Source: Massilia sp. ST3
GTDB lineage: Bacteria; Pseudomonadota; Gammaproteobacteria; Burkholderiales; Burkholderiaceae_D
DNA length: 64,000 nucleotides
Direction: 5' to 3'
NCBI RefSeq assembly: GCF_018119405.1
Contig: NZ_JAGPWC010000010.1
Coordinates: 31,508-95,507, forward strand
Positions 29,079 through 38,591 of this stretch are shown one piece after another. The first letter of the stretch is position 1, and the number at the start of each line of letters is the position of its first letter. The notes beneath the pieces are model-generated. The model was not told the origin of the DNA. It searched no databases and saw only the letters and a program-made list of their open reading frames with translations. The translations under genes and the position numbers were made by a program.

Positions 29079-30154
29079 GCTTCCCGGGCAGCTACGCCAA
29101 GAAGGACGTCAGCTTCCTGCTGCGGCGCCTGCCCATGCCGGACTTTGTCGAGGTGGCGGAAAAAGAAAAGCTGATCCAGTCGGGCCGGCGCCACTACAGC
29201 GAAATGCTGTCGCCCGAATCCGCGCCCTCGAACCGCTACATGACACTGTTCGATGCTGCCTGCCGCGCCAACAACGGCCGCATGGCGCGCGACTGCCTGC
29301 GCCTGGCGGGCCTGATCGCGGCGAAAGGGATGGCCGCACCGGTCGTGGTGTCGCTGGCGCGCGCCGGCACGCCGGTCGGGGTGGTGGTGGCGCGGCTGCT
29401 GCGCCAGGTATTCGGGCGCGAGGCGGCGCATTATTCGGTATCGATCGTCCGCGACCGCGGCATCGACACGGCGGCGCTGCGCCACATCCTGGCGGCGGGC
29501 CATGCGCCGGAGAGCATCGTCTTCGTCGACGGCTGGACGGGAAAAGGGGTTATTGCGCGCGAACTGGCCATCTCGGTCGGCGCCTTCAACGCCGCGCGGG
29601 GCACGCGCATCGATCCCGGCCTGCACGTGCTGTCGGACCTGGCCGGCGCCGCCGCCTGCGCGGCCTCGTGCGAGGACTACCTGATCCCGTCGAGCATCCT
29701 GAACGCGACGGTATCGGGACTGGTGAGCCGCACCGTGATGGACGCCGCGATGGGGCCGGACGACTTCCATGGCTGCGTGTTCTACGAGCAGCTCGCGCCG
29801 CACGACCGCTCGCGCGCCTTCGCCGACGCGCTCACCAGGCTGGCGCTGGAGCACGCGCCGGCGGAGGCTGGTGCGGCCGATGCGCACGGCGCGCGAGAGC
29901 GCTCGCGGGCCTTCATCGCGCAGGCGCGGGCGAAGTACGACGTGGCCGACGTCAATCTCATCAAGCCAGGCATCGGCGAAGCGACCCGCGTGCTGCTGCG
30001 CCGCGTACCTCGCCTGCTCGTTTTGCGCGATCCCGCTTCGCCCGAGGTGGCGCACCTGATGGCGCTGGCCGAAGAAAAGAACGTGCCGGTCGAGATCGAC
30101 CCGGCTTTGCCCTACCACGCAGTTTCCCTGATCAGGAGCGCTTCGGATGCTTAA
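29075..30154 (+). CDS. StiP/PELOTA-domain protein of the Ter module
   Basis: 359 residues. The N-terminal part matches the family annotated as cysteine protease StiP. It also shows a phosphoribosyltransferase-like loop (SIVFVDGWTGKGVI, near residue 150), and some authors treat it as an orphan phosphoribosyltransferase. C-terminal part (VADVNLIKPGIGEATRVLL, then DPASPEVAHLMALAEEKNVP) resembles a PELOTA RNA-binding domain. Which activity is real cannot be decided from sequence alone. Overlaps the HAD gene by four bases and the aldolase gene by eight. Confidence 0.8.
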   Translation: MSFPGSYAKKDVSFLLRRLPMPDFVEVAEKEKLIQSGRRHYSEMLSPESAPSNRYMTLFDAACRANNGRMARDCLRLAGLIAAKGMAAPVVVSLARAGTPVGVVVARLLRQVFGREAAHYSVSIVRDRGIDTAALRHILAAGHAPESIVFVDGWTGKGVIARELAISVGAFNAARGTRIDPGLHVLSDLAGAAACAASCEDYLIPSSILNATVSGLVSRTVMDAAMGPDDFHGCVFYEQLAPHDRSRAFADALTRLALEHAPAEAGAADAHGARERSRAFIAQARAKYDVADVNLIKPGIGEATRVLLRRVPRLLVLRDPASPEVAHLMALAEEKNVPVEIDPALPYHAVSLIRSASDA

Positions 30155-31049
30155 TCGGCTCACGGCCCCCTTGGGCGCCTCGTTGTACGTCCCCGCCAAT
30201 CACAAGAGCCTGTCCCAGATCGCGAACGGCGACAAGCTGGAACAGGCGCGCTCGCTCATCTTCTGCCTGGAGGACGCGGTGGCGGAGCGCGACCTGAGCT
30301 GGGCGCTGTTCAACCTGTCCGTGGTGCTGGCGCACATGCGCCCGAACGTCGCCGCCGAACGCTTCGTGCGCGTGCGCAGCCCGGAAGTGCTGGCGCGGGT
30401 GCTGGCGATGCCGGGCGTGGAAAAGCTGGACGGCTTTGTCCTGCCGAAGGTCACGCGCCACAACTTCGAGACCTATTTCAGGCTGGTGCGCGACACCGGT
30501 CACGCGCTGATGCCGACCCTGGAGACGGTGGAAGTGTTCGACGAGGCAGAAATGCGCCAGCTGCGCGCCCTGTTCGACGCGCCGGGCGTGCGCACGCGCA
30601 TCCGCGCCCTGCGCATCGGCGGCAACGACCTGCTCGCCCTGCTCGGCCTGCGCCGTCCGCGCAACGTGACGATCTACCGCACCCCGCTCGGCCCAGCGAT
30701 CGCGCGCCTGGTGACGACCTTCCGCCCTTACGGCTTCGTGCTGACGGCGCCGGTATTCGAATACCTCGACCTGCCCGAGCTGCTGGACCAGGAAATGCAG
30801 GAAGACCTGGCCTACGGCATGGCGGGAAAGACGGCGATCCATCCGTCGCAGATCGCGCCGATCGAAGCGCACTTCAAGGTGAAGGCGCACGACCTGGCGG
30901 TGGCGCGCGCCATCCTCGACGAATCCAGCCCGGCCGTCTTCAAGATGAACGAGGCAATGTGCGAGGTCGCCACCCACCGCGCCTGGGCCGAGAGGATGGT
31001 GGAGCAGTCGCAGGTGTTTGGCGCGGGCGACGCGCTTCGCCTACCGTAG
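30147..31049 (+). CDS. HpcH/HpaI (CitE-like) aldolase of the Ter module
   Basis: 300 residues, TIM-barrel lyase/aldolase of the CitE type. Seen: ASLYVPANHKSL at the start, the acidic metal-binding FCLEDAVAERD, LPKVTRHN, MPTLETVEVFDE and GMAGKTAIHPSQIAPIEA. Last gene of the module; the stop codon TAG touches the homopolymer G/C tract, so the C-terminus (DALRLP) depends on that sequence being right. Confidence 0.88.
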   Translation: MLNRLTAPLGASLYVPANHKSLSQIANGDKLEQARSLIFCLEDAVAERDLSWALFNLSVVLAHMRPNVAAERFVRVRSPEVLARVLAMPGVEKLDGFVLPKVTRHNFETYFRLVRDTGHALMPTLETVEVFDEAEMRQLRALFDAPGVRTRIRALRIGGNDLLALLGLRRPRNVTIYRTPLGPAIARLVTTFRPYGFVLTAPVFEYLDLPELLDQEMQEDLAYGMAGKTAIHPSQIAPIEAHFKVKAHDLAVARAILDESSPAVFKMNEAMCEVATHRAWAERMVEQSQVFGAGDALRLP

Positions 31050-31144
31050 GGGGGGGGGGGGCCCCCCCCCCCCCCGCCCCCCCCGCCCCGCCCCCCCCCC
31101 CCCCCCCCCGCGGGCGGGGGCGGGGGGGGCCCCCCCCCCCCCCC
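31049..31144. repeat. Homopolymer G/C tract, probably an assembly artefact
   Basis: About 95 bases made only of G and C, mostly long runs of one base. The flanks CCGTAGGG (31044-31051) and CCCTACGG (31147-31154) are inverted repeats. The real sequence may be a GC-rich hairpin that could not be read. Confidence 0.85.
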
Positions 31145-31160
31145 AACCCTACGGATAGCA

Positions 31161-31186
31161 AAAAGCCGCCTCGTGAGGCGGCTTTT
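31161..31186. terminator. Bidirectional intrinsic terminator
   Basis: AAAAGCCGCCTC GT GAGGCGGCTTTT, perfect 12-base arms with A and T runs at both ends. Ends the Ter module on the plus strand and the small gene at 31205 on the minus strand. Confidence 0.9.
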
Positions 31187-31204
31187 ATTGGAACCGGAAG
31201 CGGA

Positions 31205-31378
31205 TCAGGCCGACGCCGCCTGCTCGCGCATCGCCTGCCCCTTGGGCTGGTTGCGGTACTTGGCCCGCGCCTCGGCCTGGCGCACGGCTTCGCGCGCCAC
31301 GTTGGAGCGTTTGATCTCGAGCCTTTCCTTCTTGCCGCGGTGCTGGGCTTCGTTCTTGTTGCCGATCTTGTGCGTCAT
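31205..31378 (-). CDS. Very small basic protein of unknown function
   Basis: 57 residues, lysine/arginine- and glutamate-rich, predicted helical: MTHKIGNKNEAQHRGKKERL, then VAREAVRQAEARAKYRNQ. A perfect AGGAGG Shine-Dalgarno lies six bases before the ATG, and a terminator follows the stop. It looks like a real gene. No family recognised. Confidence 0.6.
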   Translation of the reverse strand: MTHKIGNKNEAQHRGKKERLEIKRSNVAREAVRQAEARAKYRNQPKGQAMREQAASA

Positions 31379-31433
31379 GATGCCTCCTGAAGTTTGCTTG
31401 GCGCGGCGCCGACCTGGGCGAGCGCCGCCGGTG

Positions 31434-31595
31434 TTAGGAGCGGTTGGTTCCCATCTTGAGGTCCGCGGGCATCAGCATGCCCCAGCCCAGCTGGCGCCGG
31501 ATTTCCTCCGGCGTCGGGGGCGGCTTCGGATCGCGCGAGCGGCGCTCGAGGTATTCACGAACCAGGTGCTTGGGTGGGTGCTTGACGTCGGACAT
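31434..31595 (-). CDS. Very small protein of unknown function
   Basis: 53 residues from MSDVKHPPKHLVREYLERRS; a GGAGG lies five bases before the ATG, which is why the longer frame to 31628 was not used. Proline-rich middle (DPKPPPTPEEIRRQLGWG). Probably expressed together with the 57-residue gene 55 bases downstream. Confidence 0.6.
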   Translation of the reverse strand: MSDVKHPPKHLVREYLERRSRDPKPPPTPEEIRRQLGWGMLMPADLKMGTNRS

Positions 31596-31844
31596 GGCAA
31601 CCTCCGCTTCCGTTGTGGGCCGCCGCACTGGGTGCGCCGGCCCGGATTCTGGTGCCGGTCCTCGAGGCGACCGGCTAACCTGCTGAGGTATCGGGACACG
31701 CCGAACTGAATCGCACGTCCCTCACTCACACGGCTTCATGATAGCGATCCCCCGGGCGCGCGACCGTTAGCTGGCGCACACTTGGATGTCGGACGACACG
31801 CCGTGCGCTTGCCAGCGCATTTACCGTCGAGCCGGGTGCGCAAA

Positions 31845-31872
31845 CAAAAAAGGGGAGCCGGAGCTCCCCTTT
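31845..31872 (-). terminator. Intrinsic terminator after the TonB-dependent receptor
   Basis: Minus strand: AAAGGGGAGC, loop TCCG, GCTCCCCTTT and a T run, 24 bases after the receptor stop. The 250 bases beyond, up to 31595, hold no gene I can support. Confidence 0.9.
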
Positions 31873-31895
31873 CATCGCGTCGCCGCGCCAGGCGA

Positions 31896-34800
31896 TCAGA
31901 ACTTGTAGCGCAGGTTCAGGAAGTACTGGCGGCCGCTGACGTCCAGCTTCTGCTGCTCTTCCTCGCTGTAGCGATACTGGGCGCGCTTGGCGTTGGTCAG
32001 GTTGGTCGCGCTGAAGGCCAGCTCCAGGTTCGGCGTGATGTAGTAGTTGGCGTTGAAAGCCAGCGTGGTCACACCGTCGGCATAGGTCGGCGCGGTCGGC
32101 ATCAGGATGCCGTTGATGGTCGACAGGCCCTGGCTGTTCGCGGTCGGCGACGGCGCGGTGCTGCTGTTGACGTACTCGCCGCGGTAGTTGGCCACCAGGC
32201 GGGTCGACAGCTTGTCGTCCTCGTAGTACAGGCCGAGGTTGCCGGCCCATTCCGAGGCGCCGACCATCGGACGGCCGTCATCCACCTTGGTCTTGGCGCG
32301 GCTGACGTTCGAGGTGAAGCCGAAGTTGGTCTTGCCGAACGGCTGCTCGTAGGAGATCTCGATGCCGTTGATCTTCGCACCCTGCTGCGACGAGGTGTTG
32401 ATCGCGAAGGTCTTGACCGTGTTGTCGCGCGGGTCGGTCAGCTCGACGGTCGAGGTGCCGGTGGCGCCGGTCTTCGGATAGCCATTGATCTTCGAGTGGA
32501 ACACGCTCACCGACAGGGCCGAACGCGGTGCGAAGTACCAGCCCCAGGACAGGTCGACGTTGTCCGAGGTCAGCGGCTCGAGGTCCGGGTTCGGGCCCGT
32601 CACGCGGCAGCCGTTGGCGTCGCAGGTCGGGGTGCCGAAGCCGCTGCCCAGCACATTGTAGTTCTGGCGGCCGATGGTGCGGCTGGCGCCGAAGCGCGCG
32701 ATCATGTCGCGGGTCAGCTCGTAGCGCAGGTTCATGCTCGGCAGCCAGTTGTCGAAGTCGCGGTCGGTCGGGGTCTTGTAGTACATCGTGCCCGACAGCG
32801 GGTTGAACGGCTGGCCGTCGAACACGCCCACGGCGTCGCCCGCGGTCGTGATCGCGCCCGGGAATGCGGCGCAGGTCGTGGCCGGCTGGCCCGGCGCCGT
32901 GCGCAGGCAGGCGCTGCGCGGGTTGATCGGGGTGACGATGTTGGCCTTGACGTTGGTGCGCACGAAGCGCAGGCCGACGTTACCCGACCAGCGTTCGCCT
33001 TCCAGGTTGGCCATCAGGTAGGCCGCGGTCTGGCGCTCCTTCATGTCGATCTCCGAGCTCACGCGGCGCTCGAATTCCGGGCTGGTCTCCTTGGTGTTCT
33101 CCGCGGTGTATTGCTTGGTGAAGTCGCGGGTGTAGGTGAAGCCGGTGTTGTCCCAGAAGCCGCCGCCCAGGCCGCCGCCGAAGTCGGCCGGATAGGGTGC
33201 GAAGCCGGTGGTCGGGGTGATGGCGTTCGGCGTCAGCGCGCCGGTGCCGCTCGGATCGAGGAGCGGCTGGCGGAAGGCCGGGCCCCAGCGGCCGCTGGTG
33301 CGCTTGTGCTCCGCCAGGCGCACGCCGCTTTCGAGCGACTGCACCCAGCCGCGGTTCAGCTTGTATTCAAGGTCGAACTGCCCGCTCCATTCCTTGTCCT
33401 CGGTGCGGATGCCCGAAGCGGCGCGGTCGACGATGCGGTAGCCGCTGCCGTCGGCGTTCAGGCCGGGCACGTTGCTGCCGGCGCCGTGGTACTTGACGTA
33501 AGGCGCGTCATGCAGGCCGCCCAGTGCGTAGGAGATGCCGGTGCCGTAGCGGGCCAGGGTCAGGCCCTGATCGAGCTCGGTCTTGCCGATGCCGCGGCTG
33601 GCCGACCACAGGGTCTTGACGGTCAGGTCGTCGTTCACGCGGTACTTCGCGTCCAGGTCCAGGAAGGAACTGGTGGCGTTGGCGCCGTCGCGGAAGAAGC
33701 CTTCCGAGTTGCCGACGTACTGGGGCGTGGTGCCGTCCGGGAACACGATGTCGGCGGCCTTCAGCACCTTCAGCGGATGGCCATAGACCGTGGTCTCATT
33801 GACGATCACCGGGTTGCGGATCTGCGCGTAGACGCGCTGGCCGTTCGAATTGGTATTGATCGCGGTGCCCGAGGTATTGCCCAGCGGGTGGTTCTTACCC
33901 AGCAGCATCGAATAGATCGCGCTTGAGGTCAGGCGGCCGTGGTTGTCCGCGTCCAGCGAGGAGTGGAAGCCGGTGACGTTGATGTCGAGGTCGTTGTTTG
34001 GCTTGAACTGCAGGGCGATCATGCCGCCCTTGCGGTCGCGCACCGATTCCACGAATTCCGAGCTCATCGAGCCCGGCATGCGCACGCCGTTCAGGTCCGC
34101 GGCCGTGTAGCCGGTGCCGGCCAGCGAGGCGTCGGTGATGCCCAGCATGGTCGAGGTGTTGATCACGTCCCAGCCGCTGCTGGTGCCGTAGGCGAAGCGC
34201 GACACCGAATCGCGGCGCACGAAGCGTTTTTCGGCGAACAGCGAGGCGATCACGCCGAAGGTGTTGGCTTCGTTCTTCCAGGTGAACGAAGCATTCAGGT
34301 CCGGCGCGTAGCGGTCGGCCAGGTCGACGTAGCTGCCGCCGACGCTGACCACGCCCGAGACGCGTTCTTTTTGCGACAGCGGCTTGCGGGTGGTGACGTT
34401 GATGGTGCCGGCCAGGCCGCCGTCGACGATGTTGGCCTGCGAGGTCTTGTACACGATGGCCTGGTTCAGCACGTGCGAGGGCATCAGCGACAGGCTGGTC
34501 GAGCGCGAGCTCGAGCCCTGGTCGGCGACGTACCAGTCGGCGCTCGAGACAGCGTGGCCATTGAAGATGATCAGGGACATGTCCGGATTGGTGCCGCGCA
34601 TCGACACTTTCTCGGCCTCGTCGTAGTCGGTGCGCACCGCCACGCCCGCCAGGCGCTGCAGCGAATCGGCCAGGTTCTTGTCCGGCATCTTGCCCACGTC
34701 TTCGGCGGTAATCACCTCGACATTGGCGGTGGCGTCGCGCTTGACGGCCAGCGATTTCGCCATCGAGGCGCGGATACCGGTCACTTCGACGGTTTGCATT

Positions 34801-34904
34801 TGCGTTCCGGCCGGGATTTCCTGCGCCAGGGCCGGCAGCGTCGCCAGGCTCCACACGGCCATCGACACCGCCGCGGCGAGCGGCTTCTGTTTGAACATCG
34901 TCAT
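31896..34904 (-). CDS. TonB-dependent outer-membrane receptor
   Basis: 1002 residues. Outer-membrane beta-barrel importer powered by TonB. Seen: signal peptide (about 1-28, ending LPALAQ), a likely TonB box around QTVEVTG, plug domain with LADSLQRLAGVAVRTDYDEA and VYKTSQANIVDGGLAGTINV, then a long barrel ending in the outer-membrane signature NLRYKF. It is of the large type that often takes up oligosaccharides in Xanthomonas, Caulobacter and Massilia relatives. No sugar-use genes stand beside it, so the substrate is unknown. It has its own terminator and a 246-base divergent promoter region (34905-35150). Confidence 0.93.
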   Translation of the reverse strand: MTMFKQKPLAAAVSMAVWSLATLPALAQEIPAGTQMQTVEVTGIRASMAKSLAVKRDATANVEVITAEDVGKMPDKNLADSLQRLAGVAVRTDYDEAEKVSMRGTNPDMSLIIFNGHAVSSADWYVADQGSSSRSTSLSLMPSHVLNQAIVYKTSQANIVDGGLAGTINVTTRKPLSQKERVSGVVSVGGSYVDLADRYAPDLNASFTWKNEANTFGVIASLFAEKRFVRRDSVSRFAYGTSSGWDVINTSTMLGITDASLAGTGYTAADLNGVRMPGSMSSEFVESVRDRKGGMIALQFKPNNDLDINVTGFHSSLDADNHGRLTSSAIYSMLLGKNHPLGNTSGTAINTNSNGQRVYAQIRNPVIVNETTVYGHPLKVLKAADIVFPDGTTPQYVGNSEGFFRDGANATSSFLDLDAKYRVNDDLTVKTLWSASRGIGKTELDQGLTLARYGTGISYALGGLHDAPYVKYHGAGSNVPGLNADGSGYRIVDRAASGIRTEDKEWSGQFDLEYKLNRGWVQSLESGVRLAEHKRTSGRWGPAFRQPLLDPSGTGALTPNAITPTTGFAPYPADFGGGLGGGFWDNTGFTYTRDFTKQYTAENTKETSPEFERRVSSEIDMKERQTAAYLMANLEGERWSGNVGLRFVRTNVKANIVTPINPRSACLRTAPGQPATTCAAFPGAITTAGDAVGVFDGQPFNPLSGTMYYKTPTDRDFDNWLPSMNLRYELTRDMIARFGASRTIGRQNYNVLGSGFGTPTCDANGCRVTGPNPDLEPLTSDNVDLSWGWYFAPRSALSVSVFHSKINGYPKTGATGTSTVELTDPRDNTVKTFAINTSSQQGAKINGIEISYEQPFGKTNFGFTSNVSRAKTKVDDGRPMVGASEWAGNLGLYYEDDKLSTRLVANYRGEYVNSSTAPSPTANSQGLSTINGILMPTAPTYADGVTTLAFNANYYITPNLELAFSATNLTNAKRAQYRYSEEEQQKLDVSGRQYFLNLRYKF

Positions 34905-35150
34905 CTCCTGGAAAGGGTGCTATTGATCTTGCATAGACAGCCAAACCGCTGTCCTCGTCGGAGTATTGATGATCCGGCAAGGGGTGAATAATTCCTTGTG
35001 TTATTCGCTATATAACTTGGAGGAATGTACATATTCGGCCGCCAGCCTCCCAGCCCCTGTGCAGACCGCTTGCATACCGCTACCATTCCCATGGTTATAC
35101 GCGCATGCTAAAAATTCATTACCGTCCAGCGCCCTCGCAGGGGTAGCTTG

Positions 35151-36137
35151 ATGTTTTTTCACCACACTCTCGGGACCACCGTCATGCGTTTCGCTTCCCT
35201 TCCCTGCCTGCTGCTGGCCGGCGCCCTCGCCGGCTGCGCTTTCTCCCCGCCGCCGAAAGCCGACGCGGCGGCGCCGCTGCCCCTGGCGGCGATCCTGGAA
35301 AAGCAGGTCTACCAGATGAGCCCGGCCGAAGCGGGGCGCTACATCGCCCACATCCACGAGGCGGAACCGGACCTGCGCAAGCGCATCGCCGCGATCGGCC
35401 GCAAGAACATCGGCCAGCCCTATTCGCTGCACCTGCTGGGCGAATTCCCCTTCGAGATCCACGACGGGCTGCCCCTGTTCAGCCTGCAGCAGAGCGACTG
35501 CGTGGTGTTCGCCGAGCACACCTACGCGATGGCCTTGTCACAGTCCTGGGAAGAATTCTTCTGGATGCTGCAGCGCATCCGCTACCGCGACGGCGTGATC
35601 GGCGTCGCGACCCGCAACCACTACACCGAGATGGACTGGAACGTGGCCAACCGCTGGCTGGTTACCGACATCAGCGCCGAGCTCGCCGGACCCGGCGGCC
35701 CGGCCTACGACATGACCGTCGACCGGGCGCGCTTCCTGCGCACCCGCCATAACACGGTGCGCGAAATCCCGGTCGAGACCAGCCGCCAGGCCTATGTACC
35801 GAAGGACCAGGTGGCGACCATCGTGGCCCAGCTGAACGAAGGCGACTTCGTCAACGTGATCTCGACCCGCGACGGCGAATACTGGGCCTCGCACGTGGGC
35901 CTGGTGGTGCTGGGTCCGGACGGCGAACGCCACTTTCTGCATTCGTCGGAACCGAAGGTGCGCGAGGAAACCTTCGCGGCCTATATCGCGCGCGCCGCCG
36001 AGCGCGAAGCGCGCAATGCGCGGGAAGGCAAACGCGGCCAGGTGCTGGCCGGCTTCAAGTTCCTGCGCCTGAACGAGCAGATCGCGGTGCCGCCGATGGC
36101 CCCGCAACCGCGTCCGGGCCGCGCCGCCGGCCTCTGA
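35151..36137 (+). CDS. DUF1460 lipoprotein, putative cell-wall amidase
   Basis: 328 residues; an ATG with AGGGG seven bases upstream sets the start. A second ATG at 35184 would give a shorter lipoprotein signal. The lipobox LAGC sits about residues 25-28 (LLLAGALAGCAF). The domain resembles the DUF1460 group of NlpC/P60-like N-acetylmuramoyl-alanine amidases. The likely nucleophile is in LQQSDCVVFAEHTYAMALS and the histidine in WASHVGLVVLG. Acts in the envelope, presumably on peptidoglycan peptides. Single gene, not part of the exopolysaccharide locus as far as can be seen. Confidence 0.8.
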   Translation: MFFHHTLGTTVMRFASLPCLLLAGALAGCAFSPPPKADAAAPLPLAAILEKQVYQMSPAEAGRYIAHIHEAEPDLRKRIAAIGRKNIGQPYSLHLLGEFPFEIHDGLPLFSLQQSDCVVFAEHTYAMALSQSWEEFFWMLQRIRYRDGVIGVATRNHYTEMDWNVANRWLVTDISAELAGPGGPAYDMTVDRARFLRTRHNTVREIPVETSRQAYVPKDQVATIVAQLNEGDFVNVISTRDGEYWASHVGLVVLGPDGERHFLHSSEPKVREETFAAYIARAAEREARNAREGKRGQVLAGFKFLRLNEQIAVPPMAPQPRPGRAAGL

Positions 36138-36574
36138 GCTTCGCTTGTGCCGCCGGCGCCCGCCAGCGGCTTCCCCCACCAAGCGGCCCCTCCCCCTCGA
36201 TTCCCTCGTGGATCCTCCGCGCCGCCCCGCCGGCCTCCGGGCTCTCCATCCCATCGTTTTCCGCTTCCCTGCCATGCGTCCAGCAGCGGCTTTTCATTCC
36301 ATTCGACAATAAATAGATTATCGGAAATTAATCCATTTTCATTTCGTCGTTTTAATTTCTGATTTTCAATCCGTCGTAATTCGAACATTTCCCCTAAGCC
36401 CGTTGAGTGAGCTCAAACCCGCATCTCAATTTGACCGAGATAATAAACTTACAACAGCAACGTTAATCTAATCGAGGCATTATTTTTATCAGGAAAAGCC
36501 TTGAGTAAAAGCGTTAATTGCGCCAGAAACCATTTTTAAGCGCAATGCTCACTCACCTGAAAAAGCCAGAAACT
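36138..36574. other. AT-rich region before the exopolysaccharide locus
   Basis: No gene. From about 36290 to 36520 the sequence is much richer in A and T than the surroundings. It probably holds the promoter and regulator sites of the plus-strand exopolysaccharide operon. I could not single out a convincing -35/-10 pair. Confidence 0.5.
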
Positions 36575-38551
36575 ATGTCTATTCAAAGCCGCAATGTCTA
36601 TAGCGTGCTGTGCGCACGCCTGGTGCAGATGAACCGCACGGCCAAGGTAGCGCTGATGGTGGGGGCCGACCTGGTAATGCTTCCCTTGTGTTTTCTTATC
36701 GCCATGATATTGCGCGGGGGCGATTTGAATCTGGCCATGGAATTTAGTCCAGATTCTTATCTGTTCATTGCCGCGCTCACGATCCTGGCATTTTCCATGT
36801 CCGATTTATACCGGGCGGTCATCCGCTTTATCGACCACCGCTTATTAAGCATGTCCGGATTATCGCTTGCGATCGCCATTTTCTGCGCTTGGCTGGCCTT
36901 ATTTGCCCTGAGCGACATCAGTTTTCCGCGCAGCGTCCTGGCGATTTACTGGTTCGTCGCCTTTTCCTATGTCGTAATCTCGCGCATCGGCCTGCGCAAC
37001 CTGTTGCGCGCCCACCGCGGCCGCGCCGGCCATGCCGTCCCGGTCGCCATCTATGGCGCCGGCGAGGCCGGCGCCCGCCTGGCCCAGGCCCTGCGCGACA
37101 GCGACGACTACCGCGCCCTGTGCTTCTTCGACGACAAGCGCACATTGCACGAGCGTACCGTCGCCGGCCTGCGCGTGTTTCCCAGCGCACGCCTGGCCGA
37201 GATGGCGGCCGACCTCGGCATCCGCACGACCGTGATCGCCCTGCCGACGGCGGCCCCGGAGCGGCTGCGCGACATCATGCAGCGCCTGGGCCAGGCGGGC
37301 GTGCCGGCCAAGATCCTGGGCCGCCTGGTCGACCTCGAGGGCGACAAGGCCGCGCCGGCCAACGCCATCCGCGAACTCAAGTTCGAAGACCTGCTGGGCC
37401 GTCCGCCGGTGCCGCCGCGGCTGGACCTGTTCGCCCGCTGCGTGCGCGGCAAGAGCGTGCTGGTCACCGGCGCCGGCGGCTCCATCGGCAGCGAACTGTG
37501 CCGCCAGATCGTCACCCTCACCCCGTCCCAGCTGCACCTGCTCGACCACTCCGAGTTCGCGCTCTACACCATCCGCCAGGAGCTGGCCACGCGCTTTCCC
37601 GACCTGCCCATCCACGCCCACCTCGGGTCGGTCTGCAACGCCGACCTGGTCGACCGCATCCTGCGCGAGGGCAAGGTCGACACCATCTACCATGCGGCCG
37701 CCTACAAGCACGTGCCCCTGGTGGAAGCCAACATCGTCGAAGGCCTGCGCAACAACGTGCTGGGGGCCCAGGTCATCGCGGCGGCGGCAGCGCGCCACAC
37801 CGTGGCCACCTGCGTGCTGATCTCGAGCGACAAGGCGGTGCGTCCGACCAACATCATGGGCGCCAGCAAGCGCATCGCCGAGCTGATCTTCCAGGCCGCG
37901 GCGGCGCGCGGCGGCGCCGCCGGCAACGCCGCCACCACTTTCTGCATGGTCCGCTTCGGCAACGTGCTCGGCTCGTCCGGCTCGGTCATCCCCCTGTTCC
38001 AGCGCCAGATCGCACGCGGCGGCCCGGTCACCATCACCCACCCCGAGGTGTCGCGCTACTTCATGCTGATCGCCGAAGCCGCCCAGCTGGTGATCCAGGC
38101 CGGCGCCATGGCCAAGGGCGGCGACGTGTTCGTGCTCGACATGGGCGAGCCGGTGCGCATCGTCGAGCTGGCCCGCACCATGATCGCCATGCACGGCCTC
38201 ACCGAACGCACGCCGCAGAATCCGCGCGGCGACATCGAAGTCGAGTTCGTCGGCCTGTTCCCGGGCGAAAAACTGCACGAGGAACTGCTGACCGAGGGCG
38301 TGGTATTCCCCAGCGAGCACCCGCGCATCATGCGCATGAAGGAAAGCGCCCTGCGCCCGAGCGTGCTGGAAACCTGCATCACCTGCCTGATGATGGCCTG
38401 CGATACCCACGAGCGCGGTCCCATCGAATCGATGGTCAAGGCCATCGTGGCCGAATACGCGCCACAAGCGCCGCATGCGGCCCCGGCGGCCGAAGAACAG
38501 GCCGCCGCAAGCACCAGCCTGGGCAGGAAGTTCGTGCCATTCCGTATTTGA
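36575..38551 (+). CDS. WbpM/CapD-type nucleotide-sugar 4,6-dehydratase
   Basis: About 658 residues. Four membrane helices (about 20-150), a CoA-binding-like Rossmann part ([17 protein letters not shown]), then the catalytic SDR domain with [14 protein letters not shown] and [21 protein letters not shown]. The usual tyrosine is replaced by methionine, as in WbpM. Converts UDP-GlcNAc to UDP-4-keto-6-deoxy-GlcNAc, the start of QuiNAc, FucNAc and diamino sugars. The start is uncertain: TTG 36518, ATG 36545 or 36575 are all in frame, none with a strong Shine-Dalgarno. First gene of the plus-strand operon. Confidence 0.92.
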   Translation: MSIQSRNVYSVLCARLVQMNRTAKVALMVGADLVMLPLCFLIAMILRGGDLNLAMEFSPDSYLFIAALTILAFSMSDLYRAVIRFIDHRLLSMSGLSLAIAIFCAWLALFALSDISFPRSVLAIYWFVAFSYVVISRIGLRNLLRAHRGRAGHAVPVAIYGAGEAGARLAQALRDSDDYRALCFFDDKRTLHERTVAGLRVFPSARLAEMAADLGIRTTVIALPTAAPERLRDIMQRLGQAGVPAKILGRLVDLEGDKAAPANAIRELKFEDLLGRPPVPPRLDLFARCVRGKSVLVTGAGGSIGSELCRQIVTLTPSQLHLLDHSEFALYTIRQELATRFPDLPIHAHLGSVCNADLVDRILREGKVDTIYHAAAYKHVPLVEANIVEGLRNNVLGAQVIAAAAARHTVATCVLISSDKAVRPTNIMGASKRIAELIFQAAAARGGAAGNAATTFCMVRFGNVLGSSGSVIPLFQRQIARGGPVTITHPEVSRYFMLIAEAAQLVIQAGAMAKGGDVFVLDMGEPVRIVELARTMIAMHGLTERTPQNPRGDIEVEFVGLFPGEKLHEELLTEGVVFPSEHPRIMRMKESALRPSVLETCITCLMMACDTHERGPIESMVKAIVAEYAPQAPHAAPAAEEQAAASTSLGRKFVPFRI

Positions 38552-38591
38552 AGCGTTCCCCATCACCCTGACGTCACCGGCGAGGATACCC

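Noticed and set aside
25507..31049. Ter module as a mobile element or prophage
   Set aside because: No integrase, transposase or attachment-site repeat is visible, and base composition matches the chromosome.
31782..33926. 714-codon open frame opposite the TonB-dependent receptor
   Set aside because: Alternating V/R/G/A composition typical of an antisense shadow; the receptor frame is certain.
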